Shown: positions 17,843-31,969 of the stretch, one piece after another
How positions within the stretch are numbered: position 1 is the stretch's first letter
Layout of the letters: the number at the start of each line of letters is the position of its first letter
Origin: an uncultured Pseudomonadales bacterium
GTDB taxonomy: Bacteria > Pseudomonadota > Gammaproteobacteria > Pseudomonadales > Azotimanducaceae
Direction: 5' to 3'
Assembly: GCA_958296295.1 (NCBI GenBank)
Contig: OY282460.1
Location: 4,076,291-4,140,290 of the forward strand
Length of the DNA: 64,000 nt
The notes under the pieces: generated by a model
What the model saw: the letters and a program-made list of their open reading frames with translations, nothing else
Told to the model about the DNA's origin: nothing
Database searches by the model: none
Program-made: the position numbers and the translations under genes

Positions 17843-17920
17843 GACCATCACGAAAGACGGCGTGGTAAGGTCTCGGCGTGGCGGAAGGCACGCACCGCGG
17901 CCAGCCACTGGAGGGAAAAC

Positions 17921-18718
17921 ATGATTCTGCCCAATACGCTGCGTGAAAAGCTCGACCGCGACGAGCCGACCATCGGCACGCACTTCCTGTTCGCGGATGC
18001 GGACATACCCGAACTCATCGGCGACACCGGCATGTTCGATTACGCCGAATACGTGGCCGAATACTCCGCGTTCGACATGCGCCTGCTCTACCACTTGGCC
18101 CGCGCCGGCCAATGCGGCGGCTTGCCGCTGATGATCAAACTGGATCAGGAAGGCCAGAGTTTTTGGGCGCAGGCGGCGCTTGGCGCCGGCTTCAAGTCCG
18201 TGCTGTTCACGGATGTCCGCACCGCCGCCGATGTGGACGCCTGCCACCGCGCCATCGCGCCGGACACGCCGAACACCGGCGGCCTGATGGGGGTCAAGTT
18301 GCGTCGGCCGGCACTCGGCAGCTACAGCATGGACGGCTACTTGGAGGATCTGGAGAGCATCGTTTTCGCGATCATGATCGAAAAGAACGTCACCGTGGAG
18401 GACATCGACGCCGTGATGGAGCGGGCCAAGGCGCGGGGCGTGGATCTGACGCAATGGGGCCCGGCGGATTTCAGCTTCTCACGCGGCCAGATGCGCCTGA
18501 TGGGATCACCGGAGATTCGCGGTTTCGAGGAGCAGGTGATCGCGAAATCGCTGGAATACGGCATTCGGCCGCGCATTGAAATCGGCGCCGTGGAACAGGC
18601 GAAACGCTACTTGGACATAGGCGTGCGCGATTTTTGCATCGGTTGGGATCGAATGATCGTCCGCGCCGCGTGGATGAATCTGGGCGAGGGATTGAAGAAA
18701 CTGTTGGAGACGGCCTAG
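17921..18718 (+). CDS. HpcH/HpaI-type aldolase/citrate lyase family protein
   Basis: The 265-residue product looks like the class II aldolase family that includes HpcH/HpaI and macrophomate synthase, which cleave or form C-C bonds next to pyruvate using a divalent metal. The start IGTHFLFADADIPELIG, the central FKSVLFTDVRTAADV and the metal-ligand-like Glu/Asp in IEKN and AEYVAEYS fit the TIM-barrel pattern; the C-terminal GVRDFCIGWD is where the last barrel strand sits. GGAGGG precedes the ATG. The usual Arg-Gly substrate-binding signature is not obvious, so activity is uncertain. It converges with the Rieske oxygenase gene with only ten bases between, and follows fabY by 78 bases. Confidence 0.65.
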   Translation: MILPNTLREKLDRDEPTIGTHFLFADADIPELIGDTGMFDYAEYVAEYSAFDMRLLYHLARAGQCGGLPLMIKLDQEGQSFWAQAALGAGFKSVLFTDVRTAADVDACHRAIAPDTPNTGGLMGVKLRRPALGSYSMDGYLEDLESIVFAIMIEKNVTVEDIDAVMERAKARGVDLTQWGPADFSFSRGQMRLMGSPEIRGFEEQVIAKSLEYGIRPRIEIGAVEQAKRYLDIGVRDFCIGWDRMIVRAAWMNLGEGLKKLLETA

Positions 18719-18728
18719 GCGCTGGACT

Positions 18729-19913
18729 TCAGGCTTCTTCCGGAGCGAGCAACGGGCGGCCGAGCCCGCGCCGGTGGGCGTTGTGGTAGTGCAACAACGC
18801 CGGTTCGTTGCGCCCGAACAGCACATGGGATTGGATACCGGCGTTGGCGCTGCGTTGCGTGGATTCCGCGATCGCGTAGTCCTCGTTCAGAATCACATGG
18901 TTGAAGCCCACGAAGCGTTCCGCGTATTCGTGCTCGGATTCCTCGTAAAACGCTTTCACCTCCGGCGGCGCATAGAAGCTGTGCGCGGTGCGCGAACGGC
19001 TTGGATCGTCGCCATCGGGAAACATGCGCAGCACATCCACAGCGTAGGGATCCACCAAGAAGATCGTGTTCGGAAAGATGAAATACACCGACAACGTCGC
19101 CAGCCGGAACGGCCATTCGCGCAGCTCGGTGAACGCCTTGTCGAACTCCTCGAACCGGCGCGCCTGCGCGAACACCATGCGGTAGTTCAGGCCGAAGACG
19201 TCATGCGTTTGCAGATTGCCGCGAATTTCCTGCGCCAGGCTTTCGCGATGCAGAACATCGAAGTGGTAGTTCTCGCCGAACGTGTCGATGGCCAGTTTCC
19301 AATTCACGTTGGCGCGAAGCACCTGCGATGCCGCGTAGCTGTGTTGCGGCAGTTTCCAGTGCCGCATGTCGTCTGACAACCCACCCAACGCGGCATCCAC
19401 ATCAATAGCCGCGCCCGGCGTCGGACGCACCCACAACATGCCATGGCGCTCCGCGGCCGGCAGTTCGATCAATCCCAACGCGTTCTTGTCCACGGCGCCG
19501 AATCGCGACTCGCGGTACACGGCGACGAGATTGCCGCGGCCGTTGTACGTCCAAGCGTGAAACGGGCAGGCGAACCGCTCGCCGACGCCGCGCCCGTCCG
19601 GCACCACTTGCGCACCGCGATGGCGGCAGGTGTTGGCGAAAGCGTGAAACTCGCCATCACCGTCCCGCGTCATCAGAATGGGCAAGCCGGTCTCGCTGTC
19701 GGCCCAATAGGTGCCGGGCGCCGGCAGGTCCGACGAAAGCCCCATCAACAACGGCGTTTCGCGGAAGAAGACGCGCTTCTCGTCGGCCGCAAGCCGCCGG
19801 CAAGTGAAGTCCGCCAGCGGGCTTCGCACCACGCCGTCGCCGTGTATCGGCCCGCCGTTCGCAAAGCCGTTCTTGAGGATGCCAAGCATCCGAAGCCGTT
19901 CTTCACTGCGCAT
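18729..19913 (-). CDS. Rieske-type aromatic-ring-hydroxylating dioxygenase, alpha subunit
   Basis: The 394-residue product has a Rieske [2Fe-2S] site, Cys96-x-His98 and Cys116-x2-His119 (TCRHRG and CPFHAW), followed by the catalytic domain with the mononuclear iron ligands beginning at DTFGENYHFDVLH near residue 200. Such enzymes use electrons from a reductase or ferredoxin to hydroxylate aromatic or other ring/alkyl substrates. No reductase or beta-subunit gene is next to it. ATG 19913 is chosen because AAGGGGG lies seven bases upstream; the frame continues to a TTG at 19943. The substrate is not predictable; carnitine/stachydrine-type demethylases share the fold. Confidence 0.85.
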   Translation of the reverse strand: MRSEERLRMLGILKNGFANGGPIHGDGVVRSPLADFTCRRLAADEKRVFFRETPLLMGLSSDLPAPGTYWADSETGLPILMTRDGDGEFHAFANTCRHRGAQVVPDGRGVGERFACPFHAWTYNGRGNLVAVYRESRFGAVDKNALGLIELPAAERHGMLWVRPTPGAAIDVDAALGGLSDDMRHWKLPQHSYAASQVLRANVNWKLAIDTFGENYHFDVLHRESLAQEIRGNLQTHDVFGLNYRMVFAQARRFEEFDKAFTELREWPFRLATLSVYFIFPNTIFLVDPYAVDVLRMFPDGDDPSRSRTAHSFYAPPEVKAFYEESEHEYAERFVGFNHVILNEDYAIAESTQRSANAGIQSHVLFGRNEPALLHYHNAHRRGLGRPLLAPEEA

Positions 19914-19988
19914 CGGCGAATCCCCCTTCGGCCGCGCCGGCAAGCGCGGACGGGAAGTGTAGAGACCATTGAGGCGAGAACACGCGAC

Positions 19989-21905
19989 TCACCCCCCCAC
20001 CTCCGCCGACTCGCGAACCGGCATCGGCACCACGTTGTCCGGTGGAATCGGATCCATCAGCTCCGCCAGATCCGCCGCTTCCACCAAGGACTCTATCGTG
20101 CGCTTTATACCCTCGTAGTCGAACTCGTCGCAAGCGCGCAACAAGGCGTCCAAGGCGGGGCGCAGCTCGCTCCAGGGTTTGTGGGGTTCCGCGGTGCGCA
20201 GGATCTTGGGGTGTTCGGTGCCGGCGGCGTCGTCGGTGAGCAGGTCTTCTTTCAGCTTTTCGCCAGGGCGCAAGCCGATGAACTCGATCTCGATGTCGCC
20301 GCGCGGGTTGGCCTCGTCGCGCACGGTGTAGCCGCGCAGGCGGACGGTCTTCCTCGCCAAGTCGTGGATGTTCACCGCTTTGCCCATGTCCAACACGAAG
20401 ACCTCGCCGCCGGAAGCGAGACTCGCCGCTTGCAGCACGAGGCCGGCGGCTTCCGAGAGGGTCATGAAGTAGCGTGTGGCGTCCGCGTGCGTCACGGTAA
20501 CCGGCCCGCCGGTGTCGATCTGCTCCAAGAACAACGGCACGACGGAACCCGAGGAAACCAGCACGTTGCCGAACCGCACCACGGCGAAGCGGGTCTTGCC
20601 GGTGCGTTCCTGCTGCGCTTGCAAGACCATTTCGGCCAGACGCTTGCTGGCCCCCATGACGCTGCGCGTGCGCACGGCTTTGTCTGTGGAAATGAGGATG
20701 AAACGCGACACGCCGGCCGACACCGCCGCTTGGGCGGCGCACAACGTGCCGAAAGTGTTGTTCTTGATGCCCTGGGGAATGTTGTTCTCCACCAGGCTGA
20801 CGTGCTTGTAGGCCGCCGCGTGATACACGGTGTCCACCCGATGCATGCGCAAACAGCGTTCCATGAGCGCTCCGTCGAGCACGGAGCCGAGCACGGACGC
20901 CACCGGCGCGACATCGCGGAGTTCGTTCTCCAACCGGAACAAGGCGAACTCGTTTTGATCGAGAAGCACCAGTTTGCGTGGTTCCAGCCGGGCGATCTGG
21001 CGGCACAACTCGGAGCCGATGGAGCCGCCGGCGCCGGTGACCAAGACCGCTTGGCCGCTCACCGAGCCGCGCAACAGATGCGGCAGGGGCGAGATCTCGT
21101 TGCGACCGAGCAGATCCGTGGTGTCGATGTCGCGGATGCCGCCGAGCTTTCCATGACGCAGGACCAGCGCGTCCAAATCCGGTATCAGCCGCACATGCAC
21201 GGGATACGGCTCCAACGACTCGATCACCTCGCGGCGCTCCGCCTCGGAAGCCGACGGCAGCGCGACGAACACGTGGCTCACCACGTGTTCCGTGATAAGG
21301 CTGGCAAGCGATTCCACTGGATGCGCGGCGAGGCCGTGGATGACGCGCCCGTGAACGCGCTTGTCGGCGTCGATGATGGCCACCGGCCGGTAGTACCGGT
21401 CTTGTTTCAAGCGTTGCGCCAATTGCGCGCCGGCGGCGCCACCGCCGTAGATCACGACCCGCTTGCGGGCGGCGTTTCGGCGCACCACCCGCTCGGCGTA
21501 GGCGCGCACGGCGAAGCGCGTGCCGGCGACGTAGCAGAACGACAGCAGCCAAAATATCAACGGGGCCGACCGCGGGAATCCCGCCATCGGCAGCATGTAA
21601 GCCACGGCGATGACGGCGATGGTGGCGATGGTGGTGCCTTTCATCACCGCGCCGATGGCTTCCCAGCCCATATAGCGGATGATGTGCCGATACAGGCCCA
21701 CAGCGGCGAAGGCGGGGACGCCGATCAGCACGGAGACCACGAAAACCGGCCAGAACGAGGTGAAGTCCACGCTGTGCGTGGCCGCCCCACCGTAGCGCAG
21801 CTGCAGCGCACACCACAGCGCGAACGGCAACATCGCGCAGTCCAACGCTATGGCGACGGCCTTTTTTTGCCAGCGCTCGAGACCCTCGATGAACTCAACC
21901 AGCAT
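19989..21905 (-). CDS. wbpM: WbpM/CapD-type UDP-sugar 4,6-dehydratase, membrane-anchored
   Basis: The 638-residue product matches WbpM-like enzymes. Four to five hydrophobic segments occupy residues 15-130. A first Rossmann-like domain follows (RVVIYGGGAAGAQLAQRL), then the catalytic SDR domain with VTGAGGSIGSELCRQIARLEP near 290. The active-site stretch STDKAVRTRSVMGASKR has Met where ordinary SDRs have Tyr, as in WbpM. Such enzymes make UDP-4-keto-6-deoxy-GlcNAc for O-antigen and other glycans at the inner membrane. It follows wbpL- and wbpK-like genes on the same strand (order of transcription wbpK, wbpL, wbpM), as in Pseudomonas O-antigen loci, but glycosyltransferase and polymerase genes are absent nearby. 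Confidence 0.88.
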   Translation of the reverse strand: MLVEFIEGLERWQKKAVAIALDCAMLPFALWCALQLRYGGAATHSVDFTSFWPVFVVSVLIGVPAFAAVGLYRHIIRYMGWEAIGAVMKGTTIATIAVIAVAYMLPMAGFPRSAPLIFWLLSFCYVAGTRFAVRAYAERVVRRNAARKRVVIYGGGAAGAQLAQRLKQDRYYRPVAIIDADKRVHGRVIHGLAAHPVESLASLITEHVVSHVFVALPSASEAERREVIESLEPYPVHVRLIPDLDALVLRHGKLGGIRDIDTTDLLGRNEISPLPHLLRGSVSGQAVLVTGAGGSIGSELCRQIARLEPRKLVLLDQNEFALFRLENELRDVAPVASVLGSVLDGALMERCLRMHRVDTVYHAAAYKHVSLVENNIPQGIKNNTFGTLCAAQAAVSAGVSRFILISTDKAVRTRSVMGASKRLAEMVLQAQQERTGKTRFAVVRFGNVLVSSGSVVPLFLEQIDTGGPVTVTHADATRYFMTLSEAAGLVLQAASLASGGEVFVLDMGKAVNIHDLARKTVRLRGYTVRDEANPRGDIEIEFIGLRPGEKLKEDLLTDDAAGTEHPKILRTAEPHKPWSELRPALDALLRACDEFDYEGIKRTIESLVEAADLAELMDPIPPDNVVPMPVRESAEVGG

Positions 21906-21962
21906 GGGACGCTCCCGTCATGGCCACCCGTGGTAAGCGCCGCCCGGCGCAATCGCCGGCCG

Positions 21963-22940
21963 TCACACGGTTTCCCGCGCGCCGGCTCGAAACCTCACGC
22001 AAGCGCAGGCCAAAGGCGCCGCGGCCACGGCGAGAATGACGAGACGCCATTCCGGCAAGGCGATGGACAGCGCCGCGAGCGGCAGCAGCCAAGCCAAGAA
22101 ATGGAGCCAGAACAGCGCGGTGGCGAAGCCGTGCCCGCGGCGGCTGGCGATGATCTGGTAGAGGTGCGTTCGATGCGCATCCGCGAACGCCTGGCCGGTG
22201 ACCACTCGCACCATAAGCGTGTAGGTAGCGTCAAACCAAAATGTTAACAACAGTATGGCGCTGGGAGCAATGGGAAACTCGCCGCTTTGCCACATCCACA
22301 ACGCGGTCACTCCAGTGACGATGCCGAGAAATCCCGCACCGGCGTCGCCCATGAAGATGCGCGCCGGCGGCCAGTTGAAGCAAAGGAATCCGGCGCTTCC
22401 GGCGACCAGCGCCCACAACAAGGGCGTCGAGCCCTCGAGTTGGCCGAGCGCCAAGACGCCGCCGGCGTAGGCGATGGCTTGCGAGGCGGCGAGGCCGTCG
22501 ATGCCGTCCATGAAGTTGTATAGGTTCAACCACCAGGCGAGGCCGACGACGAAGATCGCGCCCGCCAGCAGGCCCGGCTGAAACAGCCACAAGACGGATG
22601 CGGTTGCCAGCAGCGCATGGCAGGCCAGGCGGAAGCTGCGGTAGACGTCTCGCGCATCGTCGACCAGGCCGAGCGCCGCGATGGCAAGCCCGGCCACGAG
22701 CAGCGCCGCCGCTGGCGGGTGCTCCGCGGCCAACACCGCGAACGTGGCGAGCAATGGCAACACGAACCCGATGCCGCCGGCCGTCGGCGTGGGCTTGGCG
22801 TGGGAGCTGCGGGCGTTCGGGCGCGCCAGAAGACCGAACCGCGGGGCCAGCTTGCACATCGCCCAGGTGGTGCCCAAGGTGCCGGCCAAGACCAGAGCCG
22901 AGAACTGCGCCAAGGGCAACCCGCCGGCAAGCGCGCTCAC
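21963..22940 (-). CDS. wbpL: WbpL/WecA-type undecaprenyl-phosphate sugar-1-phosphate transferase
   Basis: About 325 residues with about ten transmembrane segments. Family 4 glycosyltransferase landmarks are present: GLVDDARDVYRSFRL (Asp-Asp motif), NLYNFMDGIDGLA (catalytic NxxNxxDGIDGLA-like block), ARIFMGDAGAGFLG (second Asp) and the cytosolic His motif HRTHLYQ near residue 262. Members load GlcNAc-, FucNAc- or QuiNAc-1-phosphate onto undecaprenyl phosphate to begin O-antigen. It lies 57 bases from the wbpM-like gene and 70 bases from the wbpK-like gene, all on the minus strand. WbpL rather than WecA is suggested by these neighbours only. Confidence 0.86.
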   Translation of the reverse strand: MSALAGGLPLAQFSALVLAGTLGTTWAMCKLAPRFGLLARPNARSSHAKPTPTAGGIGFVLPLLATFAVLAAEHPPAAALLVAGLAIAALGLVDDARDVYRSFRLACHALLATASVLWLFQPGLLAGAIFVVGLAWWLNLYNFMDGIDGLAASQAIAYAGGVLALGQLEGSTPLLWALVAGSAGFLCFNWPPARIFMGDAGAGFLGIVTGVTALWMWQSGEFPIAPSAILLLTFWFDATYTLMVRVVTGQAFADAHRTHLYQIIASRRGHGFATALFWLHFLAWLLPLAALSIALPEWRLVILAVAAAPLACACVRFRAGARETV

Positions 22941-23010
22941 CGGCCCACGCCTTGCGCACTACCAAAGCGTGTGGCGCAACGTCCCGCAAGCGTCGCACCG
23001 GGCGCGGGCC

Positions 23011-23922
23011 TCATGGCGCGCCAAGCCGCGGGAAGGTCGCCGCGGCGAACCAACGCGCCGTTTCCGCCAAAGCGTCGTCGATTGGCTGCGGTGGCGACCA
23101 ACCGAATTGTTCGCCAAGCGCTTCCGCCTTTAGCCGAAACGACGCCGACCCGCCTGCCGAACGCGCCCCGCCCGTGAGCTGCCCGAGCGCGGCCCGCACG
23201 GGCGACGGCGGACGCCAGAGCGTGGCCGCCTTGCCCAAGTGGGACGCCAAAGTTCGGCAAAGCGCGGCGGTGGAGATGTCGCGCCCGTCGGTGACATGCC
23301 AAACGCTTGCGCCCGTCAACCGGTCGCCGAGCTGCGATCCAACCAAGGCGAGGGCGTCCGAAAGGTTCGTCGCCGAAACCCAGCTGCGGTCGCCGGTCGC
23401 GTCGGCCAAGGGCATCGGCACGGCACGGGCCAGACACCAGAGCAAGAGCCGGAAACGACCCTTCACGCCGCGCCCGTACACCAACGGCGGGCGCACGATG
23501 GCGAGCGGCAAGCCGCGCTGGGCATGGGCCGCCAAAAGCCGCACCTCGGCCTCCGCCTTGCTTTTCGCGTAGGCCCCGACCGGACTTCGCGACGCGCCTT
23601 CGTCCAAGGGCGCCGGGCCTTGCTCGCCCAACACCTTGGCGCTGCTCACGAACACGAAACCGCGGCAGCGGACGTCCGCTGCCAAGTGGTAGAGGGCGAC
23701 GGGCAGATGGCAATTGGCCGCCAAGTACCGGCCCGGCGAAGCGTGCCCGCCAGCCAAGCCGCCGGCATGGAACACCACATCGTCGCGCCTTGGCGGCGCC
23801 GATGGCGGCTCGCCCGGCCGAGCCCGCGCTCGGAAAACGCGCCAATCGGCCTCGGCCAGCCCGGTGAGCAGGTGGCCGCCGACGAAGCCGCCGGCGCCGG
23901 TGACCCAAGCCGCGCCGCTCAC
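23011..23922 (-). CDS. WbpK-like NAD-dependent epimerase/dehydratase
   Basis: The 303-residue product begins with the Rossmann motif TGAGGFVGGHLL, continues with VFHAGGLAG and FVSSAKVLGE, and has the catalytic Tyr-x3-Lys as YAKSK in GAYAKSKAEAE near residue 137. RPPLVYGRG is the usual extended-SDR substrate block. WbpK-like enzymes reduce or epimerise a 4-keto sugar (for example to UDP-FucNAc or QuiNAc) and supply WbpL. The context with wbpL and wbpM supports that role, but sugar specificity cannot be read. The C-terminal part (about residues 225-303) is Ala- and Gly-rich and less typical. It starts 100 bases beyond the end of serC on the same strand. Confidence 0.8.
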   Translation of the reverse strand: MSGAAWVTGAGGFVGGHLLTGLAEADWRVFRARARPGEPPSAPPRRDDVVFHAGGLAGGHASPGRYLAANCHLPVALYHLAADVRCRGFVFVSSAKVLGEQGPAPLDEGASRSPVGAYAKSKAEAEVRLLAAHAQRGLPLAIVRPPLVYGRGVKGRFRLLLWCLARAVPMPLADATGDRSWVSATNLSDALALVGSQLGDRLTGASVWHVTDGRDISTAALCRTLASHLGKAATLWRPPSPVRAALGQLTGGARSAGGSASFRLKAEALGEQFGWSPPQPIDDALAETARWFAAATFPRLGAP

Positions 23923-24024
23923 CCAAGCGTCCTTGGTCGATGCCGGGTTCTGTTTCGCGGCGGTCGCGGTGGCAACGGCTGCGCCGGCGCGACGGATCCG
24001 CGGCCGCCAACGCCAAGGCGCCGT

Positions 24025-25101
24025 TCATCCACGCTCGGCCTCGAAATCGCCCATGTAGGCCACCAAGGCGTCCACCGCCTTCTCGCTGACGGCGTTGTAA
24101 AGGCTGGCGCGCATGCCGCCAACGCTCCGGTGCCCGCGGATATTGAGTATCCGCCGAGCTTCGGCGCCGGCGAGAAAGGCGCCGTCCAAACGCGGCTCGG
24201 CCAGCGTGAAGGGGACGTTCATCAGCGACCGATCGGCAATCCGCACGGGCGAGTGGTAAAAATCGCTCTCGTCTATCGCGGTGTAGAGCTTGGCCGCCTT
24301 GCGCTCGACGGCGCGCTGCATTGCGAGAACGCCGCCCTGCTCGCGCGCCCAGCGAAACACCAACCCGGCGATATACCACGGGAACGTCGGGGGCGTGTTG
24401 AACATCGACCCGTGCTCGGCCTGGATGGCGTAATCCAAGACGCGCGGCGTTTGCGTACGGGCGCGACCGACCAGGTCCTTGCGGACGACCACCACGCCGA
24501 GGCCTGCCGGGCCGAGGTTCTTCTGCGCCCCGGCGTACACGAGGCCGAAGCGGCCCATATCCAGAGGCCGCGACAGGAGATCCGAGGACATGTCCGCCAC
24601 CAAGGGCGCGCCGGTCGCGGGGAAGTCGTGGAACTGGACGCCGCCGATGGTCTCGTTGGCCGTGATGTGGCAGTAGGCGGCGCCAGCGGTGAGCCGCCAC
24701 TCCGTCGGCGACGGCACGCGGGTGAAGTTCTCGGCCTCGGACGAAGCGGCGATGTGGACGTTGGCGAGGCGACGCGCCTCGGCGATGGCCTTGGTGCCCC
24801 AAGAACCGGTGTGGATGTAATCCACCACATCGCCAGCCGCGCACAAGTTCATCGGCACCGCGGCGAACTGCATGGACGCGCCGCCGTGCAGGAAGAGCAC
24901 GTGATGGTCGTCGCCAATGTCCAGCAGCGCGCGCAGATCCGCTTCGGCCGTTTCGGCGATGGCCATGAACTCCGCGGAGCGGTGGCTCATCTCCATCACC
25001 GACAAACCCCTGCCTTGGTAATCCAACATCTCGGCCCGCGCTTGTTCGAGCACGGCCTCGGGCAGCGCGGCCGGCCCCGGCGAGAAGTTGAACGCTCTCA
25101 T
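24025..25101 (-). CDS. serC: Phosphoserine aminotransferase
   Basis: The 358-residue product has the SerC start FNFSPGPAALPEAVLEQ, the MSHRS segment, LFLHGGASMQF phosphate-binding loop, and the PLP-binding lysine in VYAGAQKNLGPAG near residue 191. The C-terminal GHRSVGGMRASLYNA binds substrate. It converts 3-phosphohydroxypyruvate to phosphoserine with glutamate, and also serves in pyridoxal phosphate synthesis. It follows gyrA by 16 bases on the same strand, the gyrA-serC order known from Pseudomonas and related bacteria, where pheA comes next; here pheA is missing and a wbpK-like gene follows. Confidence 0.96.
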   Translation of the reverse strand: MRAFNFSPGPAALPEAVLEQARAEMLDYQGRGLSVMEMSHRSAEFMAIAETAEADLRALLDIGDDHHVLFLHGGASMQFAAVPMNLCAAGDVVDYIHTGSWGTKAIAEARRLANVHIAASSEAENFTRVPSPTEWRLTAGAAYCHITANETIGGVQFHDFPATGAPLVADMSSDLLSRPLDMGRFGLVYAGAQKNLGPAGLGVVVVRKDLVGRARTQTPRVLDYAIQAEHGSMFNTPPTFPWYIAGLVFRWAREQGGVLAMQRAVERKAAKLYTAIDESDFYHSPVRIADRSLMNVPFTLAEPRLDGAFLAGAEARRILNIRGHRSVGGMRASLYNAVSEKAVDALVAYMGDFEAERG

Positions 25102-25117
25102 TCGGCGTCGGCTTGGC

Positions 25118-27829
<2,712 letters not shown>

Positions 27830-28134
27830 GCGGTTGACGCTTCCCTTGGGCTTGTGTCGCCGCTAGCGTTCTTGCCGCGGCCGCCTCTTGCGGCAGGCGC
27901 GGCAGGCGCGGCTTGGACAAAGGAAACAGTCTAGCACGCTTGGCGCGGCAACGCTTGCCCGGCAGCCTGCGCCAACGGTCAGGAGGCGTCCCAAAGTACC
28001 CCATTGTGGCAAGCCTGGCAGGTGCGTTCCGCGCAAGTGATCACTCACTTCAAGAGTCCTCGTCGGCTCGATCAGCGGCGCGACCGCGAGCGGATCGCCA
28101 TTCGCCTTGCGGCGCCTGTGTCAACATGCCGCCC
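27830..28134. other. Intergenic region between gyrA and the rhomboid gene
   Basis: About 300 bases separating the divergent gyrA and rhomboid genes. It must carry both promoters, but I see no box pair close enough to consensus to name. No gene is visible. Confidence 0.4.
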
Positions 28135-29133
28135 ATGGCCGAGGAGACGTCTTGGATTCCCATTCGCGCGGGCGAGGCGCGCCGCGACATCAGGGCTTTC
28201 GAGCTGGTGCTGACGGCGCGGGGCATCGACAGCCGCGTGGACTGGCGCGAGGGCGCTTGGCTGTTGCTGGTCGCGCCGGCGGATCTGTCGGCCGGCGAGT
28301 GGGAGCTCGCCGCCTACCAACGCGAAAACCAGCATGTGACCCGACCGCCGCCGCCGCCGCGCATCGACAGCGGCTGGTGGGGGGTGGCGGGGTACCTCGC
28401 ATGCGTTTGGATGACGATGGCGTTGGCCGCGTCGGCGGCGTTTGGCTGGGACTGGCACGGCGACGGCAGATTGCATGTCGGTTCCGTGGGTTCGGGGCAG
28501 TGGTGGCGCTTGGCGACGGCGCTCACGCTGCACGCCGACTTGGGACACATCGTGGCCAATTCGGTGTTCGGCGCGTTCTTCGGGCTGTTGGCGGGGCGGC
28601 ACTTGGGTTCCGGTCTCGCGTGGCTGTGCATCGTGCTCGGCGGCGTTGCGGGCAACGCCTTGAACGCGCTCCTGCGCCCGGAACAGTTCACCTCGCTCGG
28701 CGCGTCCACCGCCACGTTCGCCGCGGTGGGCTTGGTGGGGGCGTTCATGTGGCGCAGCGGTTTCTTCGGAGTCGCGGCCCGGGGCCGCGCCGTTCCCCGG
28801 AGCGCTCCGGCAAGTGGCGCGGCGTTCGCGGCAGACCGGTTCGCGACCAATACGCGCGGCGGCGCGCACCGCCCGGGCGCGCGCCGCTCGGGCGCGCTCG
28901 CCTGGCAGCGAACCGCGGCACCGGTGTTCGCGGCCATCGCGCTGTTCGCCTTCACCGGCATCGGCGACGAGAACACCGACGTGGTGGCCCACTTGACCGG
29001 CCTCGCGGCCGGTTTCGGCATCGGCTTGGGTGTGGCCGGTCTGCGCTTGCAGCTCTCCGGCCCGCGGGCGCAACGTTTCTACGGCTCGACGGCGGCGGCG
29101 ATCGTGCTCGTCGCCTGGTTGCTCGCCGGTTGA
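28135..29133 (+). CDS. Rhomboid-family intramembrane serine protease
   Basis: The 332-residue product carries the rhomboid fold: HADLGHIVANSVFGAFFGL gives the oxyanion-side His and Asn, LGASTATFAAVG contains the catalytic Ser in GAS, and DVVAHLTGLAAGFGIG contains the catalytic His. Residues 1-75 form a soluble N-terminal domain similar to those of GlpG-type proteins, followed by a proline run. An Arg/Ala/Gly-rich insert of about 45 residues lies between the Ser helix and the later segments (residues 215-260). Such proteases cut membrane proteins within or near the bilayer; the substrate is unknown. Starts at 28126 and 28135 are both possible; no strong ribosome site decides. Confidence 0.85.
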   Translation: MAEETSWIPIRAGEARRDIRAFELVLTARGIDSRVDWREGAWLLLVAPADLSAGEWELAAYQRENQHVTRPPPPPRIDSGWWGVAGYLACVWMTMALAASAAFGWDWHGDGRLHVGSVGSGQWWRLATALTLHADLGHIVANSVFGAFFGLLAGRHLGSGLAWLCIVLGGVAGNALNALLRPEQFTSLGASTATFAAVGLVGAFMWRSGFFGVAARGRAVPRSAPASGAAFAADRFATNTRGGAHRPGARRSGALAWQRTAAPVFAAIALFAFTGIGDENTDVVAHLTGLAAGFGIGLGVAGLRLQLSGPRAQRFYGSTAAAIVLVAWLLAG

Positions 29134-29303
29134 CCTCGGACCGGCGCGAGCGGCGTGTCGCGCCCGCCCGGCTCGCGACCTGCCGCCACCCGGCGGCCCG
29201 CGGCGACGAGGCGGACGCGGTGGGTTAGAATGCGCGCCTCATCGCGCTTGGTCGGCGTACCGGGCACCAAAGCGCGTGTTGGAGGCGAACGAGCAGGGGC
29301 GCA

Positions 29304-29522
29304 GTGGCGAAGGAAGAGCAAATAGAAATGGAAGGGACGGTCATCGACACCCTTCCCAACACCATGTTCCGCGTGGAACTGGACAACGGACACAAGTTGA
29401 CGGCGCACATCTCGGGAAAGATGCGCAAGAACTACATCCGCATCCTCACCGGCGATCGCGTGAAGGTGGAATTGACGCCTTACGATCTCACCAAAGGCCG
29501 GATCACCTTCCGCGAGCGCTAA
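29304..29522 (+). CDS. infA: Translation initiation factor IF-1
   Basis: The 72-residue product reads almost like the standard IF-1: MAKEEQIEMEGTV at the start, LPNTMFRVELDNGH in the middle and the near-invariant HISGKMRKNYIRIL and LTPYDLTKGRI. It is the S1-fold protein that occupies the ribosomal A site during initiation. The start is GTG at 29304, with a GGGGC-type purine stretch before it. A TAGAAT -10-like box lies at 29226-29231. It converges with clpA, the clpA/infA neighbourhood being typical of Gammaproteobacteria, though in E. coli infA lies in the opposite orientation to clpA as here. Confidence 0.97.
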   Translation: MAKEEQIEMEGTVIDTLPNTMFRVELDNGHKLTAHISGKMRKNYIRILTGDRVKVELTPYDLTKGRITFRER

Positions 29523-29611
29523 TCGGCAGCGCTGGAAGCCGCGGCGAGTTCAAGTCGCCGCCGCGAGGGCGGCCAACGCCACGCCGACGGCAACGGCCGC
29601 TGCCGTAGCGC

Positions 29612-31876
<2,265 letters not shown>

Positions 31877-31969
31877 GCCGCTTCCTCGTTGCGTCTCGTC
31901 TCGTTCATCAGGCGTCGTCCCCTTGCAAATCGCTGCTCTCGACCATCGCTGGCCGCCGGCAACCCGCCG

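Noticed and set aside
19443..22247. Very long open frame on the plus strand (over 900 codons)
   Set aside because: It lies antisense to the Rieske oxygenase, wbpM-like and wbpL-like genes and has the His/Arg/Gln-rich composition typical of shadows in GC-rich DNA.
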